DNA from: Channallabes apus
Taxonomy: Eukaryota > Chordata > Actinopteri > Siluriformes > Clariidae
Direction: 5' to 3'
Length of the DNA stretch: 64,000 nucleotides
Assembly (NCBI GenBank): GCA_030522415.1
Contig: CM060105.1
Span: 11,112,206-11,176,205 of the forward strand
The position numbers and the translations under genes were made by a program. This document shows, in pieces, positions 49,161 through 60,278 of the stretch. The notes beneath the pieces are model-generated. The model worked only from the letters and a program-made list of their open reading frames with translations, did no database searches and was not told the origin of the DNA. Each line of letters opens with the position of its first letter. The stretch's first letter is position 1.

Positions 49161-52100
49161 ATGGCTACTCGGCTGCTCGTGAGGAGAGTCTGGAACGTCG
49201 CTGTGAAAGATTTCCGCCGCCTTCCTGCCCCCACCGCCGCCTCGCTCTCCTCCTCGTCACGCTCCTCCTCCTCCTACCTGAACACCTCGGTCCACCGGCA
49301 GTCCTTCCTGTCTCCTTCTCGCCCCCTCTCTCTGTCCTCACACAGGTGTGTCTCCTTCAACGTGCAGGACCAGGACGACTTCACTAAGAGGGTCATCAAC
49401 AGCGACCTGCCCGTGCTGGTGGACTTCCACGCACAGTACGTATAATCTCAGATCCTCACGGCGAGGGCGGAGTCTCTGCGCTGTTTATAACTCTAACAGC
49501 TGTGGGTGTTTTGAGAGAGGTGACTCGACCTGTATGTCTGCATATCGCTCAGATCGGCTCCCCGGGAGGCACGAGACATTCTGCTCTCATACACAGCATG
49601 AGATGAAGCAAGGGTTTTTTATCATAGCTATAATTATAAACAGACATAATGTACATCATTATTTAATAGTTATCTCTCATGATTTTTCAAATTTTAAAAT
49701 AGTTTTCATTTTGTGTTGATTAAATCCTACAGGATTATAGAGCTAAACTTCTCACACATTGATAATTCATGGCAGCAGAGATGGAAAAAAAATAATCGAT
49801 TGTTATGAATCATTCTGACACAAACCTGTTTTTATGGCTTTACGTTATTAAAAATCAAGAGTGTTAAAAGCTTCCGATCTGCCTTTTTTTCCCTAAAAAC
49901 TCTGTGAGCAGAACACTGCATGCACTAGTTTGTCTCAGGGCACGTGTGTTAGAATCCAGTTGCTCACGACTGATCGACACGCATCGCATTTGAGGCGGAA
50001 AAACATCGCAGTTTCCTTATAATGGTTAAATGTTAAACTCTTGCATTTGAAGTTGGTTTGTATTGTTTAAACGCAGCGCTTGGTTTTGAAGTCAGAAAAC
50101 TAACGTTATAGGGAACGGGCTACAGTTAATTACTCATGTTCAGTTCAGGTGAATAAAGTATAAAACTTTCAAATTTTGTGACAAAAGTTCTTTAAAGATT
50201 TAAAGTTTTAAAATTGGAACAAATTCAGAAAAAAAATGAGTTAGGGTATTTATTAAACCGTGATTCTAATAGAACAACAATAGTCTTTGTAACGGTATCG
50301 GGTCGTCCCTGGTGATTCCCATCACCTATTGTTTAATACATGGTTAGAAATGTAATGGCTAGCGATTTGCTGTTGTGTAAGAGTAATAAAATAACTCCAG
50401 GAAGTGCCGTCCGTGATTGGGAGGAAATAAGTCCATTTCATCAGTCCACCCCTGTCACTGATTATTTTCCGGTAATGGCGTGACACACAGTGTTATTTAA
50501 TTCTCTTCTAAGTGTATGAGTATGTTCGTTTGTTGTTCAAAAAGATCTCATTAGTTTCCTGGAAGATTCTGACCTACATTTATTCATTCAGAGTCGTTCT
50601 GAAATGCCTGAATGGTATACTTGGAAATATTTTATCCTAATATCCTTCAGATTGTGTCCCTGGATTCCCGCTTTGGCTTATTACACCCCAGTCACACGGA
50701 TTAGATTTGAGCAAGGCTCTTAACCGTATCTGCTCTAGGGGGCGCTGTATCCTGCCTGATCACGTGCCCTCACCCCAGCTTCCTAACTGGGATATACAGA
50801 AAACTAATTTCACTGTGCTCTATGGGTACAAGTGACAAATAATTTAATTGTTGCTTATTAAACAGAACGATTCACATGAAATGAATAATTTCACGTAGAA
50901 TAGAATTTTTTCTAAATATATTTCCACCATGTTGGCCGTCTTGGATATGTTTGACGAAAGGCTCTGCTAATTTGTGTTTCGAGAAAACTGAATATTTCCA
51001 GCTTGGCATCTGCTTTTATTTTCATAGGATTGGATCGGATTCTATGGATGTTTATTAATCGCAGGGCAACATGCAGTTCTGCAGCAGTACAGAATAACAG
51101 TCACAGACAGCTAGAACATAGCTAGGAGGAAACAAACATGACTTCATTAACATGAAGCGACCTTTAAAACACTTAAAATCCTTTAGACACTTGAAAATTG
51201 CCTTGTAAACTGTTATGCTATTATTAAATTAACCTCTTTGTATTCAAGCATACTGTATTTATCCAGGCTAACCGCAAATAATTGCACAGACGATCTCATT
51301 AAGAGGAGGTTTGACAATATGTATTTATCACAGTGCAAAAATAATATCAAGTGAAAATATATTAAATATATTTACATTCGTCTACACTTTCTTAAAACAA
51401 GAATACAACAAACAATATATAAGATTATTAAACTTGGTTCTAATCAGATTTTATTAAAATGTTACGCAAATTCTTTTGTTCTGTTGGCAGATAATTTAGC
51501 TTGTTTTAAGCTAGAAACAAACTTATCTACAAGAAATGCTTTGCTTGCAATTTTAGTAACATTTGACTAGAAATAAACTTAATTTTATATTGGGTTTATT
51601 GTAAACTTTTTAGAAAGAAGTTATAGAGAAGTTTGGCGAGGCTCGAGAATTCATCACTTGCTAAGATGTCAAAATTCTATTAAAAAAATCACTTGTGCGA
51701 TCATTGTGCAGGTTTTCATGTTGATTTTGATTAACTATGAGTAATAATGTGACGTTGGTACAATGGCACAAACACGTGGGTGGAATATAAACTCCACCAG
51801 GGCATTGGGATTGTGTTAAAGCCTCCCAGTCCATCTGTCTCCAAGTCCTCAGGCTTAATCTATAATCTCGATCTATTTGCAATTTCATTTACGATGATTA
51901 ATTTGGGTTCACATCGACTTGTTTTTCTTACTAAGTTGAGAACTTTTGTAAAGTTGCTGCTGTAGTTAATACCAATCTGAGAGCATCCCTGTCCTCTTTA
52001 TGGACTGGATTATAAGTACTTGTAGAACTGTAACTGTTATTTCTCTTTCGTGTGGTTAGCCGAGCGCATGTTAACATTCATCAGTGATGATATAATTACA

Positions 52101-55100
52101 GCAGGCTATTAGACACCGAACTTTCACTTTATCTTGCACCCTGCTGTTTTACGTTTCCTGAATGGTCTGGCTTATCTTTGTGATTATGTTGCCAAGGACT
52201 TGTTTATTGGCGTAGCATATGGTTAAGCGCAATAAATCAAAGACATCATGGAACAGTGTTGTGGCTGGTTGCTGTAGGAAACTGGTCCTGAGGCTAAAGC
52301 TGAACTCTGGTTTGTTGGCTGCCTGACGTGTACTCGCGTAAAAAAATCATCTTGGCTGAATACACTTTAACCAAGTCAAGATTTGTAGACTTTGTTCCTC
52401 TCAGGTCTCTGTGTCTCTGACCCAGCCAAAAACAGGACAGTCTTAGCACTGGAGGCGTGGCTTTAATCCTTTAGCCCTTGCAGAAGGGATATGCTTTCAG
52501 TGCCTCAGGGCAAGTGAAAGGGGCGTGGCTGTAGTGCCTCTGGTCTAGCAAAATAAGTGTGGTCTGTCAGCTTTTCAGGTTTAACAGACAGGGTGTGTAC
52601 TCGATGCCTAGCAAAAAGAGGTGTGGCCTGTGTGTTTTGTGTTTACACAATGGGGTGTGGTCTAATATTTTTTGTGGCAATAACAGAAATGATTGTGGAG
52701 AATGTAAAAATAATAAAAGGGGTGTGGTCAGTGTGTCTTGTGTTTAGACGAACAGATGAATTCCTTGTTGTTGTTGTTTTTAATAGAATTCATCTGTTCG
52801 TCAAAACACACAAACATCTTATGTCTAGAAAAAATTACGCTGCAAGAGGGGTGGGGGTGGGGGTGGGAAGAGAGTATTTGGTGGATTTCTAAAGGGCAAT
52901 GGGACTAGAAATTTAATCTAAAAAGATGATGATGGAGATTAAGACCAAAAGGTGGCGGTAATGATCCAACATTGTACAGTAGATGCCAAACCGCCGGTAA
53001 AGACAACAAAAGACAAGAAATGAAAACTGGAATTGGGAAGATGAGGGAGTGTGAGACGTACAGTTGGCGGTAATTCAACTTACTGGATGTCGACCGTTGT
53101 TAAACACCAAGGAAGAAGAAGAAGGAAGAAAAGGTATACAGTCTGGGTGTGTCCTCAATCCCTCAAGCCTTGTAAAATGGATGGCCTTTGTACATTTGGC
53201 CTAAGTTCACCCAGATCTAGGGGAAATCCATACATACAGTAAATTTGCAGTAATGGTTCGGAAAGAAAGCCACAGGCTAGTAATTGCTATTTTTATTTAG
53301 GGCACAAGGACTATGATATCAGCCTTATGTCGTCATATTGTGTGAAGGGCCCTCTTGTTCTTCTAAGGATTTTTTTCCACCATCCAGGGCTTTTTGGGGG
53401 ACTCAACATGCTCAAAAAGTCATACAAATTGGCAGACAGGTTGGAATCTGCTGTCATCAGAATGATTAAGAGTCTGGGCCCCAGGCATGGCACGGGGTTC
53501 TCACACAAGATTTTGCTGCATACTGTAGCTCATACACACTTGAAACCTGGTACACATTTAGAGCTCATTGAGCTTTAAACCTTCGCGTTGGGCGTCATAG
53601 GCTCTGCTAGGTTACTTTGAGTCGGTTGCAAAATGCACCCAGTGGATTTTTCATGTAATCTTCCTTGAGGATTTATATGATCAGCAACAAACCAACGGGC
53701 CAATGTGATCTCAATACATTGAGTATGGAAAATTTCAGAGGGATTTTTGATATCTTAAACAGGTCAGCCTTGACAACGCCTTAAACTTGTACCAAAAAGT
53801 GGTTATTAACTTTTAATGACATCTGAGCATGATGCTTTTTTTTTTTACCAGCATCTGAGTCTTTTTGGAGGTCTAAACATAAAATTTCCCCTTTTCTTAA
53901 ATTGTCATTATGCTATTAGTATGCCCCCTTTAATTGCGTGCGCCCACTGCGGGTGGTGATGGCGCAGGGTGCTTGGGCCCACTCATCGCTGCTTGCAACT
54001 ATATTTGGTTAATTGTTTGTAGTTATCTAAAAAGTGATGTCCGAAGTTGTTTATGAAACGTGTGTTTGTGTGTGTGATCTAGTTGGTGTGGTCCCTGTAA
54101 GATCCTGGGCCCAAGGCTGGAGAAGGCCATTGCTAAGCAGGAGGGTCGCATCGCCATGGCCAAAGTGGACATTGACGAGCACACGGACCTCGCCATAGAA
54201 TACGGGGTAAGAATGGGTTCGTTGAATTCACACACAGTTGCTCTCCAGGTAAAGAATCGTACAGTTAGACATCATGCAGGCAGACAGCAGAGGATTACAG
54301 AAGGAGTCAGCAACCGTATGAAGGGGAGAAATGAGAGAAGAGCCTGAGCGAAACGTTCAGCATAATACCACCACCATGCGTCACTGAGTGGATTGAGAGA
54401 GTAGGCTGATGAGCAGGAAGTGTCTGTACGCTGAACAGATTTAGTCTCTGCTCAAAGAAAAAAAAAATCTATTGCGTTATATACAGGATGTATATCATGT
54501 CTGCAGTATTATATACAAAACCATTCGATATTTCCAAACGCAACTTAATAATAAAGAATATTACAAAAGAATATTTGCATTCCTCTAAAGAAAACAGCAT
54601 ATTACATGACTATATGACAGACCAGTTGTCAGATGTAAACGAACAAAAAAAACTAATGAAGGGTCCTGGATTTTGCGTGAACATAGAAAAGAACAAGTGT
54701 GAAAAAATTATCAGAAGAATCCTATATTCTCCAACACACTTAGTAAAACCTAACAGCTGTTTTCTTTATAAAAACTGCACACTGTATCTAGCACTACTGA
54801 TTATTTTCAAGCAAAATGTTTCCACACTAAATATTGACCATGTTTATTTTTTATTACTCATTAGTGACATTTACAGAAGTTCTTATATGTAGATATATTT
54901 TTAAAAGCATCTTTGCTATGATTAAAAGGCGTTTGCACAGTACTGTAAGTAAAACAGCTGTTAGTTTTTACTGAGTGTGCTGGAGAATATGCCAGAGCTT
55001 CTGGTAACTTTGTCACACACAGGTTTTTTTTTTTTTCTATTTTCTAGATTATATATTTTTTGTTGTTATTTATTTATACATTTTTAAGATATTACTTTTG

Positions 55101-55317
55101 CACATTATTGTAGATGACTGTATTGAACATTAAGTTAGTGTTTTTTTTTTTTGTTTGTTTGTTTTTTTAAGTAACCTTCATTGATCTTTCACTGTTCTAG
55201 GTGTCGGCGGTTCCCACAGTGATAGCCATGCGCGGCGGTGACATCATCGACCAGTTTGTCGGGATTAAAGATGAAGACCAGCTGGATTCATTTGTCAGCA
55301 ATCTTATTGGACAATGA
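49161..55317 (+). CDS. txn2: TXN2, mitochondrial thioredoxin
   Basis: TXN2 is the mitochondrial matrix disulfide reductase that works with TXNRD2 and peroxiredoxin 3. Coding exons are 49161-49435, 54083-54206 and 55201-55317, giving 171 aa (human 166). The ATG is the first codon after the exon-2 acceptor. Residues 1 to about 60 are rich in Arg, Ser and hydroxylated residues ([12 protein letters not shown]) with no acidic residue before Asp17, as in a matrix presequence. The thioredoxin fold has the active site WCGPC (93-97), [16 protein letters not shown], the cis-Pro loop SAVPTV (Pro138) and [11 protein letters not shown] near the end. The residue before the active site is His by canonical splicing (CA|T), where human has Gln. 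Introns contain a hairpin (52740) and a foldback repeat (54476). Confidence 0.96.
49740..52400. other. Most of txn2 intron 2, no feature recognised
   Basis: AT-rich intronic sequence. A LINE-tail-like stretch (AATTTCACTGTGCTCTATGG) lies near 50809. From about 52400 to 52740 a loose repeat with GGTGTGGTC/GGCGTGGCT motifs appears at intervals of about 60 bases. Confidence 0.4.
52740..52809. repeat. 24-bp-arm hairpin in txn2 intron 2
   Basis: GTGTTTAGACGAACAGATGA at the left and its complement (with one mismatch) at 52786-52809 surround a 22-base loop rich in TTG. It has the size of a small RNA hairpin, but nothing shows it is transcribed apart from lying in the intron. Confidence 0.7.
54476..55090. 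repeat. Foldback repeat, copy B1 (txn2 intron 3)
   Basis: This copy matches 57050-57715 over several hundred bases (for example ACAGGATGTATATCATGTCT and GACAGACCAGTTGTCAGATG). Inside, ATTCTCCAACACACTTAGTA (54727) and its inverted near-copy (to 54990) form a 38-base stem with a spacer of about 190 bases. The small open frame at 54488-54892 is part of the repeat and not a gene. Confidence 0.8.
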
Positions 55318-55823
55318 GCCTGTCAGTCAAAGCGTCAAGCCCAACCCTCTTTACAGTTTAGATCACAACTCTGGAAAGCCACATAATAATTTTATATAAC
55401 ATACACACACAGACCAGGTTAACTCATGTTTTACCTGTCAAACATCACACTGTACACATTTAGATTTTTATTTTTTGTATATGTGGGCATGTATCTGTCT
55501 GTTCACCCTTTGTTCTTTACTCACCCTTGTTTGCTGTTGGAAATAGTGGACTGCTACACATTTTGTAGAATTGTGTTAGAAGGAAAACTTCATAAGCAGG
55601 ACATTTGATGTCACAGCTGCTTCAGTTCTCCCTGCAGTTCCTGCTGTCCTCCACCCGATGGCGAGCTTCTTCTTTAATCTAAGACCACACAAGAATGTCA
55701 TGTCTTTATCTCTCATTTATTTCAGACATCCAGGATAAGGTCACGCCCGTCTAATTCCCATGAATGCAGTTATAAACCTATACCGCAGTGCTGATCCCTG
55801 ATCAGTATTCTCACTCAGAGAGA

Positions 55824-55925
55824 AATAAAGAAATAAATATGAGCTTGTGTATATGTACGACACCGTTTGTGTTCCGACTGTGTGCCTGTTTTGACTGTGA
55901 AATCAGATGTTGATGTGGGAATAAA
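55824..55925 (+). terminator. txn2: txn2 poly(A) signals
   Basis: AATAAA occurs at 55824-55829 and again at 55920-55925, about 510 and 605 bases after the stop. The second is followed by TGTTCTGTATGATGTTCT, a good downstream element. Confidence 0.6.
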
Positions 55926-56334
55926 GCAGATGTTCTGTATGATGTTCTATTTGAAGTCTCGGAGCTCTGTCTTTTTTTAGCGCCTCCTTTCCAGTCCGGC
56001 AGGAACAATGCTGAAAATAATCCCTTTGGCTCTTATGGACATGTCTGAAATTCCACTCTAATGGCTGTGTGTGTATGTGTGTGTGTTAAAATGAATTCCA
56101 GTTTTAATCTACTGTGTGTTCACATGAACCAAAGCCAATATAGCTTCAATCACACAGTTAATGATATTATGGCCCATTACATGAGTGCTGGAAATAATCC
56201 AGTGCTGAGAATAGATTTATGGCAGGAGTGTTTGGCAGCGGTACATGTTTCGTAATTCATAGAGCATTTACTTCTTAAGACATTACCCAGAGCAAGTTAC
56301 ATTTATCTAATATATACAAAAGAAATAAATCCGA

Positions 56335-56440
56335 GTAGATGAAGGTTAAGGGTTCTGCTTAGGAGCTCAGCAGTGGCCGTCTGGTGGTGCTGGGGCTGGA
56401 GCTCAAAACCTCCTTAATAGCAGGCCAATGTTTTGACTTC
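56335..56440 (-). mobile_element. SINE-1-like remnant
   Basis: GATGAAGGTTAAGGGTTCTG and GTGGCCGTCTGGTGGTGCTG recall the SINE-1 body in reverse. It is strongly degraded. Confidence 0.4.
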
Positions 56441-56689
56441 TAATGTTTTAACAAGTTTTACCGTCCTCATTAGAGATCTCTATATTTTCCTAATGGACGT
56501 AATTGGGGTTCTGATGGCCTGTAATGGTCAATTCATGGAATTTCTTTTTAATGTAATTTTATTCTGATCATCTACTACCCAATAATGGATACCTTGTAAT
56601 GGGGTCAGGTGGTATGTAACAGTAAGCGGAAACCCCTAAACAGAAATCCCTGATGGAAACCATAAGTCACGTCCCATTGGAGGATGCTA

Positions 56690-57830
56690 TATGCTTCGAG
56701 TTAAATCCCGAACTTACACCAAGCTGTGCTGTGGTGTCTGTCACCAGGAAATTACTGCCAAATCCTCTGGGTGGTATGTGTTGCGGCGTGGGGCCTCCAT
56801 AGATCAGACTTGTTTATGTGGTGCATCTCGTGGATCCTTAATTGGATTGAGATCCAGGGAATTTGGTGGCCAGATCAACAAGCTGAAACTTTATTTTACC
56901 CGCTAAGCCACATATGCGGCAGTCTGTGATGCACTGGGTGTTCTGGTGCCTTTCAACCATAATATATTTCCAGCAGTTTGTGCTGTTTCTGTGGGATCAG
57001 ACTGGACAGACTGGCCTTCATGGTAGAGTGAAACAAAAAAAAAAAACTTGTTATATACAGGATGTATATCATGTCTGCATTATTATATACAAAACCATTC
57101 AAATATTTCCAAACGTACCTTAAAAATAAATTTATAAATAAATAATATTGCAAAAGAATATTTGCAAGCCTCTAAAGAAAGCAGCATATTACATGACTAT
57201 ATGACAGACCAGTTGTCAGATGTAAACAAACAAAAAAACCTATAGAATCCTATATTCTCCAGCACACTTAGTAAAACCTAACAGCTGTTTTACTTACAGT
57301 ACGGTGGAAATGCCTTTTAAACATTTCTTTATAAAAACTGCACACATCTGTATCTAGCAAAATGTTTCCACACCAAACATGGACCATGTTTATTTTATTA
57401 CTCTTTAGTGACATTTACTGAAGTTCCTATATGTACGTAGATATGTTTTCAAAAGCATCTTTGCTTATGACATTTTTTTTGGCACATGTTTAAAAAGCAT
57501 TTGCACAGTTAGTTTTTACTGAGTGTGCTGGAGAATATGCCAGAGCTTCTGGTAACTTTGTCACAGTTCTATTTTCTAGATTATATATTTTTTTGTGTCC
57601 AGATGAAAATGTTGAAATATGTTTCTTTCTTTACAGCCATGCATATATTGTTCTGTAATGTTATTTATTTATTTATTTATTTATTTATGTATACATTTTT
57701 AAGGTCCCCAGATGCATAAATGAGCCTTTGAATGGCCATATGTCACTAGTTTAATGGTATATAGTTGATAATCAGTGTTATTCAATTGACCTGACAGTGG
57801 TGTTAGAATTGTTGCTGATCGGTGTGTATC
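56690..57830 (-). mobile_element. Tc1-like element remnant split by repeat B2
   Basis: 56740-57010 matches the transposase region of the same family as 43143-43673 (GGCCTCCATAGATCAGACTT, TTAATTGGATTGAGATCCAG). The right end (TCAGTGTTATTCAATTGACC, then GCTGATCGGTGTG) is found at 57773-57825. Foldback copy B2 (57050-57715) lies between them. The left end was not found. Confidence 0.65.
57050..57715. repeat. Foldback repeat, copy B2
   Basis: The second copy of the repeat seen in txn2 intron 3, in direct orientation, with extra sequence of about 70 bases near 57595-57660 and a TTTA run. It is inserted in a Tc1-like remnant, so it arrived later than that element. Confidence 0.8.
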
Positions 57831-58029
57831 CCACTTAGCAGTTCTCGACCATTTCTCAATAGCATGTAGTAATTGTGCCTTCTTAAATATTACTAGTCAT
57901 TGCTTTCTGATGTTCAGCATAATGCATCTGTAAAAACTACACAATCAAATTAAACTAGGTTAGAAGCCTTTATTTCTTGCATATATTTCAGCATTATGTC
58001 ATAATTTTTTTACCACTTGTTAGGAAGCT

Positions 58030-58175
58030 GAGGTTAGCCATGATACATCTGAGAGGGTTAAAGGGCCTTAATCAAGGGCTACAATTTCGTAGCTTGGCAG
58101 TGCATGGGCTTGAACTGCTGACGTTCAGATTAGTAACCCAGAGCCTCAACCACTGAGCCAGGGCTGCCCTCAAAC
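58030..58175 (-). mobile_element. SINE-1-like element, minus strand, degraded
   Basis: In reverse it keeps GGGCAGCCCTGGCTCAGTGG (A-box), a B-box-like region and the GGCCCTTTAACCCTCTCAGA body. The tail is missing. Confidence 0.65.
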
Positions 58176-59849
58176 TGATACTGATGCCACCTTAACCAGC
58201 TAACAGGACAGATTAGCTAGAATCTCACACAATCTGACATTAAAAGGATAGTCAGAGAATTAGTTGTACCTGAAAATGTACGACCACGAAAGTAGAAATA
58301 TTTGCTACATTCCTCAAGTCACCCAACAGGAACAAGGTATATATTGAAATTTGAAATTTATAAATGACATTAGCATGGGAGCTAGTTAACCATTTAGCCA
58401 TTTGCTAAATCTACTGTTTTTGCTCAATTAGAACAGGTTTCTAGGTTCGTGGTGTAACTGTAACGTTAACCAAGGAAAGTGTTTCAGGACACACACTCTC
58501 TCAGGTACTTCAGCAATACTTCATTGTGAGGTAAAAAGGAATGTAGTGTGAAGTGAACTGGGGCGAATCCACTTCTCCCCTGGCCTGCAGCGGATCTCTG
58601 AAATGAAGCGTGAAGGTGTTGAACTTCCCAGCTGACACAATGACACGGTGTCTGTAGCACACTGCTTGTTTTTATATAACACACACTGTATTTAGCTCGT
58701 CATGTTACATCTGTCATTATAAAGCACCTACATCATTAGCTGAGCATGCTAGGCCTTCGTCCTATATATACTTTTACTTTAACACCGGTCGTTAGCTGAG
58801 CGTTAGGTCTGCATTTTCATCATGGCTGGGAATTAGTTTAGCCCTTCATCTGACACCTGTGATTAGCTTAGCGAGTGCTAGCTTTTAATTTTACATAATA
58901 TAATTCACTTGTGTGTGTTAGCTTGTTTTTCTACATTGGTCATTAGCTTACAGCGGTTGTGTTTATTCTATGCTAGTGTTTACCTCAGACTTTTATTCAG
59001 TTTCATTCTCTGTATTAAGAATGAGCTTAGAGTGTTAGCTTCTCATCTCAGACCAGTGATTAGCTCAGTGTTAGCATTTTATTTCACATTTTCTAAAAAA
59101 AAAATACTCTTTGTTTGCTATATTAGCAGTTACCTCTGAAAGTTAGGATGTCAGGGTCTTATTCTACATTTGCAGTTACTCCATTGTTAGAGTTTTACAT
59201 TAATATTAATGATTACCTCAGATTATCACTGCTTTATTCTTATACAAAGAATTAGCAAAAAGTGTTAGCTTCTTCTTCTTCTACATTAGCAATTATCTCA
59301 GTGTCTCAGTGTTTTATTCTACATTAGCAATTACCTCAGAGTATCAGTGTCAATTCTATATCAAGACTTAGCTTAGAGTATCAGCTTCTTTTTTTATTAT
59401 TATTATTTTCAATTATCTCAAAGTGTTTGTTTTGTCCTACACAAAAAATGCTTGCTTTGTTAGTTTCTCATTCTACATTAGCAATTACCCCTGATGTTTG
59501 TTTTATTCTATATCAAGGATTATCACAGTATTAGTGATTTCCTATATGTTAGAACTTATAGTCGTAAAGTTAGATTTTTAAGAACGAGCATAAAGTGTTA
59601 GTTTCTTATTGTACTTCATTGTTTACCTCAGAGAGTTTTGTGCTTTGTTCTTTTCCAAGAATAAGCTAAGCTTCTTTTTCTTCATGGGCCATTAGCGTAG
59701 AATTTAAGCAGTTTATTCTACTGTACATTACTGATTACCTCAGAGTCTTAGTGTTTTATTTTATATCAAAGATTAGCTTACAGTGTTAGTGTTTTATTCT
59801 ACATTCAGAATTCTACATTCTGTAGAATTCTATTCTACATTGTTGCTTT

Positions 59850-60155
59850 TGTTTGCACGTTTGCATGTGCACTTTATGTTGTCTGTTGTCTGTACAAACC
59901 CTGTACATAGTCTTCCTTAGATAGTTAGTTTTTGTTAATTTATGTTGTAATTTATGTTACGTCAATCTGTCTTGTTTCCGCTAGCCAGCTAATTAGGCCT
60001 CTTAGTTAGCCAGTTTAGTCTTTCTGTTAATTTATGTTGTAAATGTATGTTGCATGTAGCACCTTGGTCCTGGAGGAACGTTGTTTTGTTTCACTGTGTA
60101 CTAACTGTATATGGTTGAAATGATAATAAAGCCTACTTGAACTTGAACTTGAAAT
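59850..60155 (+). mobile_element. LINE 3' UTR with (TTGAAC)n end
   Basis: It ends in ATGATAATAAAGCCTACTTG and repeated TTGAACTTGAA, a 3' end typical of fish L2-group elements. A GTTAATTTATGTTGTAA block is tandemly repeated inside (59935 and 60027). Confidence 0.65.
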
Positions 60156-60278
60156 TATCTAGAACAGCTAACTGAGATATTCACTAATTAACCACAACTC
60201 TAGTACCACCGCTAGGTGAATTGAATAACACTGATTTTAGTATTTAATTATAGCATCGTATTCTATATTAACAATTAA

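Noticed and set aside
54488..54892. Plus-strand frame of 134 codons in txn2 intron 3
   Set aside because: It lies inside foldback repeat B1. The matching copy B2 does not keep the frame.
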